This document shows, in pieces, positions 53,214 to 64,000 of a stretch of DNA of 64,000 nt. The first letter of the stretch is position 1. Every line of letters begins with the position of its first letter. The notes beneath the pieces were generated by a model that saw nothing but the letters and a program-made list of their open reading frames with translations, ran no database searches and was not told where the DNA came from. Position numbers and translations under genes: made by a program. Source of the stretch: Holothuria scabra (lineage: Eukaryota; Echinodermata; Holothuroidea; Aspidochirotida; Holothuriidae); contig CM074187.1 in assembly GCA_037179385.1 (NCBI GenBank), positions 43,062,879 to 43,126,878 of the forward strand. The letters are read 5' to 3'.

Positions 53214-53330
53214 ATTAAAAAAATCCCACCTGGCTATCGGTAGCCCCAATCCCTAACCTATTAAAGAATACAAACGCTACAATACAATGGCAACAGCCAG
53301 TCAAGAAACACCTTGTAAAACAGTGCGCAT
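53214..53330. mobile_element. ATGCGCAC-ended MITE
   Basis: The left end ATGCGCACTGATTAAAAA and the right end CCTTGTAAAACAGTGCGCAT are inverted. The interior has CCCAATCCCTAACC and AATACAAACGCTACAATACA. Same orientation as 47896. Confidence 0.8.
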
Positions 53331-54186
53331 CTACCCATATATCCTTGGCTTATCTGAAGTGTATAGTTCATTAAAACTTCAAATAACTCGAAATGAACTG
53401 ATAAGTCTATCTTTATTTGTTGTCATAGTAGAGCCTTAAGGACCGGTCAACACCACAATAAACAAAACGGTTAAAATAATTTCTGAATAAGCGTAAAGGG
53501 ATATTGATCGTCATATTTACTTGCAGTGGTAAAGCTGGTTGTGGTTCGAACGATCTTTTCCGCTTGTTTCAACCTGATCCCGTTCATATTTAACATCGAA
53601 TTTTGTTTCAGACGATAAGAAGTATTTTATATCTTTTGTGTAAATCTAAATGTTCGTTTCCTCCAAAAAGGTGATGGACTTGTCACTTTAAACGGCCCAC
53701 AATTCTTAATTCCATTAAAATTATTTTCGTAATTGATCCAAACAACTATTGGACATACATTTATATGCTCAAACTACCCTTGAAAGTACCCTCGCCACAG
53801 TAGAGAAGATAATTCATTTCCACTTTTTCCATTCGGAAGAAGTTTCGAATTTCTCAAAGTTGTTTCGGAAAAGCTTTTTAAAGCAATGAAAAGTATACTG
53901 TGTACTGGTGAAACACTTTATCATTTTCACTAGAAATTATCACAAACAAGCAAAGGCAGGTTTTATTTTTTACACATTGGGGTAACCCGTATGACATAAC
54001 ATATAGTGAAACAAACTAAAAAACATATGCTACATGACATACATCTTTTATGACTACATGCTACACTTTATGAGATAAATTTCTTTGGTTTTTGTATGAG
54101 ATTTTACTTCGAGTAAAACTGGCTTTTTTGAGACGAAGAATTTGAATTTGTTTTTCCTCCAGGTGTGAGAACCTAGAGTAGCAAGT
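53331..54186 (+). promoter_or_regulatory. Upstream region of gene 2
   Basis: 856 bp before the ATG. No clear TATA box or initiator can be singled out in this AT-rich stretch. A pyrimidine-rich TTTTTCCTCCAG at 54151-54162 looks like a splice acceptor, so the true promoter may lie upstream of a 5' UTR exon. Confidence 0.3.
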
Positions 54187-54989
54187 ATGGGTAGCAAAAG
54201 AGACTCTCAATTAGAATTTGCCGAATCGGAATCATCTGGCAGTAGTTCCACTTCAAAAGATGGCATTTACTGCACCACTGGTACCCTAGTGTTCTGCACC
54301 GTTGCAGCCGTGGGTTTAATTGTGGGTGTAGGTTTAATAGCCTACTATGTCCCGGACCGCACTTGTCCCGAGTCTGTTTTGCCAACCGGAAATCAACAAG
54401 ACGGCTTATCGTCTAAAAGTCCGGTTACAACTCCTATGCTCACACAAAGACCTGAGCCGTCGTCATCCAAACCTCACACAGAAAAGCCCTCTACAGAAGG
54501 ACCGACTCCAGCCCCAGCCACAACTTTAACCCAAACAGCAACCGCAACCCAACCTCCGACACCGACCCCAACCCCAACCGATGACGGTGTTTGGGACGGT
54601 CGTCTTAATGGTGATATCATGTACCCACGATCTTACGATTTGACTCTGCAGCCATGTCTGTACTTCGAATGCGGTGAAGATATGAGGTTTAGGTTTTACG
54701 GATGGGTGGAAATAGTTATAGTAATTGAAGAAGACACGGACAGAATTGTGATGCACATGGCAAACATTGATATAGACGATATCAAAGTAAAAAGGACTGT
54801 CGGAGACCAGACTGACTTATATATGAATCACGAGGAAGATACAACGTACGAATTTCTCATCATACATACCACAGAAAAGTTGTTGAAGGGAACTGACTAC
54901 CGTGTATATATTATATACCGAGGAAGCCTAACCAATGGACTGGCTGGCTTCTACCGTAGCAGCTATGTGAACGACGATGGTGAAACAGT
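54187..54989 (+). CDS. Gene 2 first coding exon: tail, membrane anchor, stem, start of M1 N-domain
   Basis: It encodes 267 codons plus 2 nt. The ATG is the first after an in-frame TGA (54166-54168). Residues 1-32 are a Ser/Glu-rich cytoplasmic tail. About 33-55 are a membrane helix (TLVFCTVAAVGLIVGVGLIA) followed by YYVPDRTC. Residues 61-131 are a Pro/Thr/Ser stem ending in PTPTPTPT, likely O-glycosylated. The M1 N-terminal domain starts near W136 (RLN..I.YP.SYDLTLQP) and reaches GFYRSSYV near the exon end. The beta-strand RFYGWVEIVI and the HMANIDIDDIKV stretch fit the family. Donor GTAAGT at 54990. A TTTTTCCTCCAG acceptor-like site at 54151-54162 could join a 5' UTR exon. Confidence 0.93.
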
Positions 54990-57900
54990 GTAAGTACGAT
55001 ATAAATGCATGATCACATAGACCTATAAAAATAATTAAATGAAAAAATGTGCTTTAAGGAGCATTCATAACATTTGATCTTGTTCTTCAAAATTTTATAT
55101 CATTTTGAAGGATTCAGCAATATAGCACATTTTTAGCACAAAGTATTAGGCAAGTCAAAATTATTAAGACGGTGGTTTGCAGAACATATGGATTTTTTTT
55201 CTTTTTTATTTCTCATTATTTAGATCCTACTCAAGGTGATGCTTTTCAAGCATTGAGACGTCAATAGAAAGCTCAGCAATACATTACAATAGAAAGTTCT
55301 CACTGACGTCACAGATACGCGTTAGCAACCGTCATGTTTGAGGGCTAGACTGTACATGCAGACCGGGCTTGCCCTCAAACATGACTGGAATCATCAAAAT
55401 CCTAAGCTTAGGATTTCTATGGACTGGAATACTCCAAGTGGAAAGGGTCTATAACGTCACGTGGGAACTATCTATTTTGGTACCGGATGTATATCGAGTA
55501 CGTAATATCATTGCAGATGGGCAAAAAAGATTTTTATTAATGACAAGAGTCGTCGCCCAACTTGAAGTAGTGTAGTAGATTGTCCCGATTGTCATGATTG
55601 GCTCTTGAAAGTCATGTGACAACATTTTTTCTCCTCAGATGTGAAATTCACTAAGAGCAACTGTTTGGTTTTCCCTCAATTGCAAAATCGAAGTCTTAAA
55701 GTATTAGAAAAGATTCTTGAAAGAGAAACAAGAGGAAAATTGCGAGATTTAACAATTGCTTCAAAAGAAGTTGATCCACTGCATGCTCTTGCCCTTTAAT
55801 TTTCTGTAGCAATGAGTTCTTTTAAAAGCCATTTACCAAAACACGGTGCATATAAGCTTTAAAGGCAGTTAATCTCCCCCTCCCCACAAGTTTTGTAGAA
55901 GTCTACAGAGATTCTCAATTGGCAAAACTCCTTGATTAACAGCAAATGTATGAAAAAAATGCCGAATACTGTAGTTCAAAACTTCGTATTACACAGCATG
56001 TTCTGTCGGTACTGAGAGTGTTCTGATTACATATTGGGTCTTGTATACTCACCTTGAAGCAATAAATTGCGACTGCATCTAGACGAGGATCACTTTTTGA
56101 CAGTTGTGACAATATTATTCAGGGGGCCTTCCCCCCCCCCCCCAGATGTTGTCCTTTCACCCTCTTGTCCCCCGGTAGGTTAGGAGTGGTTGGGTTAATC
56201 GATGATAAATAATGTACCTCTCCAGAGACATAGTTTTTCATCCAGAGATATGCTAAAACCTAATTAGGACCTTCTTCCGGGGGCTTCGCCTCCTGGACCC
56301 CCACCCAAAGGAACGGGCGCTTTGGGCTCGGTCTCGCACTGCGCCCGACAATTTTTGCCCCCAGCTTTACCCTTTGCAAAAAGTTGGCCCCCTAAATTTT
56401 GACAGGGCGCCGCCACTAGATTTACAAATGTAAATTACCTATATTTGTATACATTGTTGTAAAGCCCGTAACGTTTTTGTGTGTCTATGCTTATAGCCGT
56501 TGTATAGTACGCGTAGAACTTCCGGCAAGGCTATTTAGATCGAAATAGTGGCACAAGTCGCATCATCAAACACATAAGGTGTAACCATATTCCGAAGAAA
56601 ATACTGGAATAAAAGAATAAATATTACGAAATGTTGATGGTCAAATAAACAGACTAAACTGAATATTACTGATCACATCTGACGACATCAATATTGTTAA
56701 GTTTTGACCGATATTCTCCGGTCTATCACTACGAAACTAGGCAGGCATCATCACATATTAGTCACATACGAATGACTAACGTGGTTAGTCAAAACAATCA
56801 TGCTTAGAGAGCATGGTGGCCTATTGGTTAAGGTGTTGGACTTGTGATGTACGGATTGCTAGTTCAATTCCCACCTTTACGGTCATTATGTTGGGTACTT
56901 GAGCAAGATGCTTTATCTTGATTGCTTCTCTCCACCCAGGGGTTAAATGGGTACCTGTGAGGTAACTTGTATAGTAATGAGCTGTTTGTGGCTGTTCCTA
57001 TATGGGAAGTCCCCCAGGGGACCGTAGATGAAGTGACATTACTGTTCAGTGTGCCGGGTACGAACAGCAAGGGATGTGCACTATTAAGCGTGGGTTTGAC
57101 AAGTTACCAAAGACCAGGGATGATGATTGTGAAGCGCTTTGAGATGTTACATAAAAAGGTGCTATGTAAATCCAGATCATTATCATTAATCATTAATGCA
57201 ATCACCACTTTGACGTATTTGTGATTGTTGTGATATAAACAAAAGGCATTTATGGATCAATACATGAAAACGCTAGAGGCAGCCGCGGATCATTGCTAAG
57301 AGCCGAGAAGTGCGATAGTTTCTATAAACAAAGGATCATTTTGTCACATTTTTGGAAAAATTTTCAACCTGGCTACGCGCACGTTGTGTTTGGGATAAAC
57401 CATAGTCATAACATCGAACTTCTCGGCTTCAGTAACAATCGTAGGAGTAAAAGTCAATTACTGATTTGTACATTTCTGTTAGATACGCCAATGACAATTC
57501 TACCTTATGAGTTCCATGTTCTTCATTGCTTTGCTTGCTAATAGACGAATCCGATCAGCGTTTGTGTTCAGTGACTGTAGGCAGCCATTAGTGGGGTCCA
57601 TCTGCCTTAAATCGGCTTCATTTATTTACATAAATTTCAAACCCTCATAAACAGGGAAATTGAGGAAATCAAGATACAATTTAATGCACAACCATCCATG
57701 GTACGGTAAGCGAGGAAACTGAAAGATTAAAAGGGGATAGACCCCAGTTATGGCCGAATGAAATCAGACCATCATTTGCTGTCCGGATTCGTCTATAAGC
57801 GAGTTTGGTAACTCATGGCCGAATGGAATTGTGTGGCACAGCGTTGGGATCAACACAAACCGAGCGCAGCACAAAATGTACATTTCCTAGTTTTCGTCGG

Positions 57901-60900
57901 TACGTGCATACAAACATAGCCGTCTAGCCAACTCGAAAGAAAACAGGGGTCTTGGTCCTACTTGATGGCAGATTAAGATAGCAAATTTTTACACCAAAAA
58001 GACAATTTAGATACAGTCTACTGCAAAAAACACACTTGACCCCTCCTTATGTTATGAATGAATTAAGAAAGAAAGCTTTCACGAAATTTTCTAAAAAAAA
58101 TTAAAAATTGTGTTTCAGATGCGGGGTTGAGTTGTTTGCCACGATGATACGGGCAGTGTGCGCATGTGCATAGCCACCAAGACGAATAGACGAGATCGAA
58201 ATTTATATCTACACATGCGTGCGTGACTTTCCTGGCCTGGCCAACTGGTAACGGTAACAAAACATTTAAGCGCTGCGTCGGCCGCGCATAGCACACTGTT
58301 GTTACGTGTAATTACCCCCCCCACACACACATCGGCTGGAAACACAAATAAAAGAGTAGCCCGTTGACCTTTGACCTATTGCACAATACTGATCCTTGAA
58401 GAAACTTGGAGCTATTCCGAACTCTCTTATTGACGTCGCATAACATCAATGCAGAAGATTTGTGCACAATGTTTATTCTAAGCGGTTGCCTTAATTTGAT
58501 GAAAAGTGGAATTATTCATCGCATTTTCGTGACAGAGTCTTCAACTATGAGTATAATAGGGAACCACATATTTCATGTGGACCTCAAGTCCAAAAGTTCG
58601 AAAATATATATAAAAGAGCACGAAAAATAAATTCTAACAGTCCAGCTCCTATCTTCATAGGACATTCCTGAGCTGAGATATAAAATGTTGAAGTTTATTC
58701 ACCTACATTAAAATGGTATATTGCACAATGTTTTATGATGTCATTGTTGTACTACTCAAATTACAATCTTTGTATTTCTTTGTTTTTCTGATTGTTACTG
58801 CACCTTGTACCAAGGTGTGATATCAGTTTTACTCTTATGAAGTAATGTAGTTAATTAATCCCTCTCTGTGCAACATGCTATGCAAGCAAACAGGAAGCGT
58901 TCAAGGTAATAACAACATTTTTAATTTTAAAGGGAAACAAAGCAGGTAATGTGAGTTGCACAACAAGAAAGTCACAAATTATTGCACAATGGACCAATTT
59001 GTTTTGAGTGAACAAACTTCAACATTTTATATCTCAGCCCAGGAATGTCTTATGAACATGGGAGTTAGACTGTTAAGATTCATTTGTCAGCGTTTTTCAG
59101 CTTTACTACCACGCAATGCCGTTGCTCTTAAGTATTTACTTTTGAATTTTTTGACTTGAGGTACACTTTAAGTTTGACATCACTCACAGCGGTTTGAGGT
59201 ACAACTATATGTATGGAGGGAATTTTCCATATCGCACCGCTTGACAAAGCTTGTCAGTCAAAAATGCTTTCATTTTAGACAAAAAGCACATGGTGATTTT
59301 TCTTCGTTTTATGGTTTACAGCACCGACTGGTTTGAAATTAGGTCTGCACACGTTTTATCTGATTGACTACATAAGGTCTCACCTTAATACGAAGTTCAT
59401 CAATTGCCTAACTCACGTGATAAAAGTTATAACGGCTCACCATACATTCAACGAAAAGAGAAGCACTTCTTTATATTTACACCATAAAACGAATCTGATA
59501 AGGTTATATGTGAGAGAGCTATAAACCAGTCGTAGTTGTATTTATTACATACACTAAAAAATAATAATCTAGTCTACGCTACTTCAAACTCAAGACACAT
59601 CTTGTGTCGGACTTTCAACCCTCAAACAAATATAACCATTATAAGACAAACATTCGATCAATTTGTTTTCGATTGCAGCTTATGGCAAGAGACATCACTT
59701 TTGAAAAGCTAGGGACATACCAATTTCTTGTTAAAAGAATGTACTTCTACGTGGTGGCCCCACTTATGATAGAGATTTGAGGAGTTATTCCACGTGGCGC
59801 CTCCGTGACTGTCGCTCCTTACGGCGTTGGTCTTTTCGCAGCGATCATGGAAAAATCTCCGTCGACTCCGCTGGTTAAAGTTAAACGTTATTTGTCGAGA
59901 AAAATTTCCCAGCGTTTTTTAGCTTTACTACCACGCAATGCCGTTGCATTTTTAACCGCCCCCCCCCCCCCCCCCAAAAAAAAAACAGAAACTTTTTACT
60001 AAAAATTGGTAAATATGACAAATAAACTTTAATGTTTACAAACAGAAAATATATACAGCAAAAATCTGTATGAACGTGTGTCCTGCAGTATGGTACCACA
60101 TCACAGATATTAACCCAACTTTTGCTAAATGTTAAAGTGACAAGTTGGGGTATAATTCTCTTTTTTTATTATTTTTGCGAAACAATAAACCCTTTTTAGT
60201 GACATCACACCATCAGTAGATAATTTAGAAAATTTCTTTTCGGGAACACTGGGTAAACTTTCGCCATCAATATGATTTTTTTTTTTCAAAAAGAGGTTAG
60301 ATTAGGTTAGATGGAGTTTACGGCACAAATTCTTACCAATTGGTTTAAACGGAGCCGGTCATGGCCATTTTTACAGTTGTGGCTCACTGGCTTGTTTTCC
60401 CTACTTCATTGTTTTTGTTGAGCACCAAGCACAACGGCAGTAGGTTCCGTTTTTAAAATCTTCGGTATGACCCGGCTGGGACTCAAATTCCCGACTTTCG
60501 ACTGCAAAAAGAGCAGCGATACAAATTAGTATAGCCACAAAGGGTAACAAGGTCAAACTGAATTTGTACGAAGCAGGGAGTTCTCTAACAACTCCCTGTA
60601 GGCCTACGAAGTATCCCTCGCCATAAAAGTGTGTCTTCGTATTCAATGCCGTCACAGACCAAACACCTGAAAAAGTTCTCCCATTTAAACACCCTTAAAC
60701 ACCCTTAAAATACCTTACAATGTGGATATTGGAAATTGTTCAGAAAGAGGTAGTTCCATGTCAATGTAACATGGACGTCGATCTTGGGGGGCGAGGGACG
60801 TGCCCCCACTTTTTGGAAAATACACGCATTGACTTTAGATTTTTACACAGCAAAGTTTTGACGGATCTGCCCCCCCCCCTTCACACACACACTCTTTCGA

Positions 60901-63635
60901 GTACATACTGAGGTCCATTCAATGTCAGGAAATTACCTTACCTCGGGGTCTGCAAGCGTTTTTGTGTGTGTTTATCCTTTTGTACTCCAAAATCTTGGTG
61001 ATTCTCATGTCCCTCAGATCCGATATGTGAAGGAGATTGATGTGACGTTGTTATGCAGTCTAAAATTTATTTTTTTGCATCATCAGTAGTCCGTAAATTC
61101 AGTATAGTAACAAACTAACACACTGCATATTGAGCCACTGGCAGTTTTTTCTCTCCCGGATCCTTTTCACAACTCTCCGACATACTTTGGCCACCCTTAA
61201 AAGGGTCGCGACCCCTAGTTTAGCTTCTGGTCCTGTGTAACCAAAGATTAATGAAACCTCTGAGAGGTCGGCACACAGCGACACGAAATCCAAATTGAAG
61301 CCTTTATTATTGAAGTTATGATGACTTTTGTAAGTGTTGCGAGGTGCAAAATTGTTATTTGGCAATAACGTCTTTACGATGGCCTTGAATTTTTTCAAAA
61401 ATTCCGACACGCATAGTGATAATTTCCAAATGGCTTTTTATGTTCACTAAACAAAGCACGAAATTCGTAAGTTGGAAGATTAATTTGAAATAAATATTAA
61501 TTTTACGATTTTGTAATATTGAGGAATGTTGTTGATTTCAATTTATGTAAAGAACATGAGATGTATGAGGTTGCAATTTCATGAATTTTCTTCTCATTTT
61601 AAAGATGGCTCGCAACTTCGCAGATGCAACCCACGGACGGTCGTCGTGCACTGCCTTGTTGGGACGAACCTGGATTCCGATCTTACTTTACCACTAAGAT
61701 TATTCACATGAGTAATATGACTGCCCTGTCTAACGGTATTGAACTAGGGACCGAACCTTACGAGGGAGACTGGATGATAACTTCATATGAAACCACTCCC
61801 AAGATGCCAACATACCTCCTAGCCTTTGTTGTTTCTGATTTTGCTTACAAAGAGGGGTACACAACGAATGGAGTTCGTGTAAGTCTATGTGTACAATCTC
61901 AATCAAAGAAATAGATAACATAATCAGTGAGGCGCATTGAATTCATTCGTTGGTATGATACTTTAATAAGGACTGGCTGAATTGTCAAATAAAAGTGTGG
62001 TAGTCTAGCCCAGCTCTTGGAAAAGCTAGCTAAACACCATGAGTAGCTGCATGGAAAGTGCGTTTTTTTAATACTGTGCAATTGTAATTGCAACCTAATT
62101 GAAACACAAGTTTGGTGTAGTAATAACAATAGACCGCCGGTGATGGGATTTGAAATACCTCACTTAGACAATATAAAAGTGAAATTTGGATATCAAAATC
62201 TGAAGCAGGTTCGACTCATTAGGCTGCACTGTGTTCCTTTGAATGCAGTTACATTGCTGATAGAGAAAAGCTATCAAACTTCGAGTTGGTCCTGACCTCT
62301 AGAGCTAGAGGACAGTTTCAAACCCCTTTAAAACTAAACGTGGATGATTTCAAATTGCATTTTATTCTCGAGTTCCCGGGGCACATTGAGTTGATATTGA
62401 TGACTTTTGAAGAATGCTGGAGGGAACTAACAGATTACAATGCATTTTACTAGCAAAATAATTTGAAGGAACGTCTGGTGACAAATTTTGAAAACAGAGG
62501 AGAACTGTTAATTACTAACCCAGGAGAGCTTTATTTGTTAATATTTTTTTGAGGATTGTCTATGAGTTTGAACATTTGTCATAAACATGTGCAGAAAACT
62601 TCACAGGTTTTAAAAATAGGAAAATTTCACAAATCAAGTCAATGTGTCGCTTTAAAAGAAGGGTTAAAGGTCATTTCAAGTTTTGATATATATTAGAGGG
62701 CTACTTATTGCAAGCATTTTGGTGAAATTTGCATTGAAATCTGATGTGTAGTTCGCAACATATGAGAAAGTAAAGTTGTCACATTTTCAACAAACAGTGA
62801 ACTTGACGCAATCACATATGACATCATATCCCCACATTTATGGACAGTCTTTTGTTTTCTTTAAACTTTATAGACTATTTTCTCCTCAACAGTCCCATGC
62901 TATCAAAATGTGATTAATTAAGTGGCATTAGAAATTTTCAAACTTTGCAATCCCCATGGGGAGGTCCTATACCTATTCACGTCAAGGTCAACGCAACAGT
63001 CTGAAAAAAACAAATAGAAACAAAGCTTCCTTGTCGATGTGAGGAAGTGATACAATCTCTGCTGCCCTCAATCTCACTTTGGAACACAAATCTAGTAACT
63101 TCATCTGCTGATATCTCGAGAAATACATGTCCGATTTTAATGGAAATTTCACCACTCTAAGTAGATTTAGCTCTTCTTTCACATGTGAAAATTATTTTTT
63201 GCTTAAACTTCCCATTTAAAGGGAAGAAATAAATACCGTTATTGCATGGTTCCAGTCCTTTGAGGTGACGTGACTCTCTAACTCTAAACAAATGACGTCA
63301 AGTACTCCGCCGAAAGTATTCACTACAAACAAGTGAGGATTACTCTTTTCGACTTAAAGCTGGTAATCCAATTTTTTTGATTCACCACTAATTTCACTAC
63401 TTTAGGATGGCTTTTTCACTGTGAAGGTTTATGTAAACTTACTGACTACACTAAGTGCCAAACTGAGAAAACCTTACATGTATGAATTAATGTTATTACT
63501 CTTACGTGCTTTAGTTCCGTGTCTGGTGTCGAAAGGAAGCCATAAATACAACAGATTATGCTCTTCAACAAGGAGTTGATATACTAACCTACTTCGAAGA
63601 CTATTTCTCTACACCATTTCCTCTGGAAAAACAAG
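54187..63635 (+). CDS. Gene 2: membrane-anchored aminopeptidase N-like M1 metallopeptidase, 5' part (3 exons, continues right)
   Basis: Exons 54187-54989, 61605-61878 and 63515-63635 join in frame (phases 2, 0, 1) to give 399 codons plus 1 nt. The product has a short cytoplasmic tail, one membrane segment, a Thr/Pro/Ser-rich stem and most of the M1 N-terminal domain up to FSTPFPLEKQ, just before the usual P(L/M)PK.D...PDF segment. The GAMEN and HEXXH exons should lie beyond position 64000. The layout is that of a type II ectoaminopeptidase with the catalytic part outside the cell. It lies 35 kb downstream of gene 1 on the same strand, so a tandem duplication is likely. The parts in the window do not overlap in sequence, so the two copies cannot be compared directly. 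Confidence 0.92.
54990..56117. other. Gene 2 intron 1, left part: repeat segments
   Basis: It contains a hairpin 55331-55385 (15-bp arms GTCATGTTTGAGGGC), the segment 55550-55785 shared with 36105-36330, and 55880-56110 shared with 13010-13200 (CTTGATTAACAGC, ATTACACAGCAT, GAAGCAATAAATTG, GACTG.ATCTAGACGAGGAT). Confidence 0.6.
56118..56418 (-). mobile_element. CAGTGGCG-type repeat, inverted copy 4
   Basis: The right end GGCGCCGCCACTA matches the inverted left end of 4931-5238. The interior, on the minus strand, shares AGAGGTACATTATTT, TTAACCCAACCACTCC and GGGGGCTTCGCC-type words. The left end is blurred by a C-run (56131-56143). Confidence 0.6.
56810..57205 (+). mobile_element. tRNA-derived SINE with LINE-like 3' tail
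   Basis: Box A TGGCCTATTGG (56817-56827) and box B-like AGTTCAATTCC (56861-56871) open the element. A ~250-bp body follows, then the tail GAAGCGCTTTGAGATGTTAC..AAAAGGTGCTATGTAAATCC and an ATTATCATTAAT run. GCGCTTTGAG..GCTATATAAAT tails are typical of SINEs mobilised by L2/CR1-clade LINEs. It is different from the CTAAC-tailed family. Confidence 0.8.
57206..58633. other. Gene 2 intron 1: no further gene recognised
   Basis: AT-rich intron DNA, with the word pair TTACTAATAGACGAATCCG (57540) and GGATTCGTCTATAAG (57785) suggesting a foldback of about 250 bp with ends near CGGATTCGTCTAT. I did not find its target duplication. Confidence 0.4.
58634..59075. mobile_element. ~440-bp foldback element with 65-bp inverted ends
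   Basis: The left end CTAACAGTCCAGCTCC, GACATTCCTGAGCTGAGATA and AAAATGTTGAAGTTTATTCA is mirrored by TTCAACATTTTATATCTCAG..AGGAATGTCTTATGAACATG..GTTAGACTGTTAAG. It lies in intron 1 of gene 2 and has no coding frame. Confidence 0.8.
59087..59950. repeat. Direct repeat pair, ~45 bp, 820 bp apart
   Basis: CAGCGTTTTTCAGCTTTACT..CCACGCAATGCCGTTGC at 59088-59130 recurs at 59909-59948 with one change. A C-run followed by an A-run (59960-59986) comes directly after the second copy. Confidence 0.75.
59987..61604. other. Gene 2 intron 1, right part
   Basis: It holds the SINE at 60295-60510 and C/G-runs (60870). A minus-strand frame 61099-61410 has a repeat-like word GGGTCGCGACCCCTAG and resembles the decayed interior of a hAT-type element, but I cannot support more. 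Confidence 0.4.
60295..60510 (-). mobile_element. SINE fragment with TTAGGTTAG tail
   Basis: Minus strand: GTCATACCGAAG, AACCTACTGCCG, AGTGAGCCACAACTG and CCGGCTCCGTTTAAACC match the body of 41801-42160. The tRNA head is degraded at the right. Confidence 0.8.
61605..61878 (+). CDS. Gene 2 exon 2: DGRRALPCWDEP motif
   Basis: After a split valine codon it encodes WLATSQMQPTDGRRALPC, then WDEPGFRSYF and, later, YETTPKMPTYLLAFVVSDF. These are the M1 hallmarks ..AT.Q....DAR.A.PC.DEP..K..F and F..TP.MSTYLLAF.V.DF. The usual alanine of DAR is glycine (DGRR). Acceptor TTTTAAAG, donor GTAAGT; it exits in phase 0. The exon begins exactly where GFYRSSYV of exon 1 predicts. Confidence 0.96.
61879..63514. 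other. Gene 2 intron 2, nothing further recognised
   Basis: 1636 bp of AT-rich intron with GT at 61879 and AG at 63513-63514. 63110-63160 (TGATATCTCGAGAAATACATG) resembles 32660-32690 (CTAATATCTCGCGAACCGAAC), which is weak evidence of a shared repeat. Confidence 0.5.
63515..63635 (+). CDS. Gene 2 exon 3: RxWCRxEA..YAL segment
   Basis: It encodes 40 codons plus 1 nt: FRVWCRKEAINTTDYALQQ then DILTYFEDYFSTPFPLEKQ. This is the conserved V.VW.R.......Y.L......L..FE.YF...YPL.K strand and helix of the M1 N-domain just before the catalytic domain. The acceptor is TGCTTTAG at 63513-63514 and the donor GTAAGT at 63636. The next exon, coding the start of the peptidase domain, is not in the last 365 bases. 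Confidence 0.95.
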
Positions 63636-64000
63636 GTAAGTGATTCAACTGTAAAGAATTGCTAACGCTAAGCAGGCGCTTAACCAAGGGAGGGGAGAAG
63701 AGGCAGCCACCCCACCCCCTCCTTGAGCATGATTTGAATATTTTTTACTGTTAATTTTTTCCAACATTACTAGTGTTTCCCCTCCCTATAAAGGCATGGG
63801 AAGTGACATTTTGGGCAAAAATTCTCTTGAGTCCTGCTGGTTGCGGATTGATGAGAGACTGCGAACAGGTTTCACTTTCCCCCTTGTCAAATTCCTGACT
63901 AGTCCCCTGTTTCCGAGTCAATATATCCGTGTCTGAGAATGTACGACAAGTGTTTGTTGTCTATGCTATATAGCGCACCTTAAACTGTTACATTTTCGTT
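63636..64000. other. Start of gene 2 intron 3
   Basis: Begins with GTAAGT. No following exon is found before the window ends. Confidence 0.6.

Noticed and set aside
54173..54756. Minus-strand frames opposite the first exon of gene 2
   Set aside because: Shadows of the coding strand; no motif and opposite to a well-supported exon.

Overview
This is a piece of an animal nuclear genome. The coding sequence is split into short exons with GT..AG introns of about 0.5 to 6.6 kb. The rest is AT-rich DNA crowded with tRNA-derived SINEs, foldback (palindromic) DNA transposons, microsatellites and a 1-kb minisatellite. There are no operons, no bacterial-type gene density and no long intact ORF apart from one 803-bp exon. 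The mix of aminopeptidase N-like genes, TAGGCCTA-rich stretches and MITE types fits a marine invertebrate deuterostome, with an echinoderm as my best guess. That taxonomic call is inference and could be wrong.

Two genes are well supported, both on the + strand and both of peptidase family M1 (aminopeptidase N/ANPEP type). Gene 1 enters from the left. Eleven exons (3466-19147, 489 codons plus stop) encode the end of the catalytic domain, the beta-sandwich domain and the whole C-terminal helical domain, ending at TGA 19145-19147. Its N-terminal and zinc-binding exons lie left of the window. Gene 2 starts at ATG 54187 with a cytoplasmic tail, a membrane anchor, a Thr/Pro/Ser stem and the start of the M1 N-terminal domain. 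It continues in exons 61605-61878 and 63515-63635 and runs off the right edge before the zinc-binding motif. The window therefore holds the second half of one ectopeptidase gene and the first part of another in head-to-tail order, which suggests a local tandem array. All exon phases join cleanly.

The 35 kb between the genes (19148-54186), the introns and the left 3.4 kb carry no gene I can support. They do hold describable repeat structure. There is a family of palindromic elements with CACTCTAAAA-like ends and TA target duplications (3615, 9065, 14341, 19355, 50882); one of them sits inside a SINE, and the empty site can be read from a sister copy. There are five copies of a ~120-145-bp MITE with ATGCGCACTGTTTAACAAG-like ends. 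Elements with CAGTGGCG ends include one with an 8-bp target duplication. Larger non-autonomous elements lie at 33830-35146 and 38040-39226, and a decayed hAT-like element at 44860-45613. At least six copies of one SINE family are present, some with different tRNA heads, plus a second SINE type at 56810. A 72-bp minisatellite occupies 23141-24140, a diverged ~250-300-bp tandem repeat 10110-11080, and long hairpins lie at 8484-8582 and 31993-32077.

I found no convincing new gene system. The most interesting material is the tandem M1 pair, a splice acceptor that abuts a 166-bp AT repeat, and the families of foldback elements.
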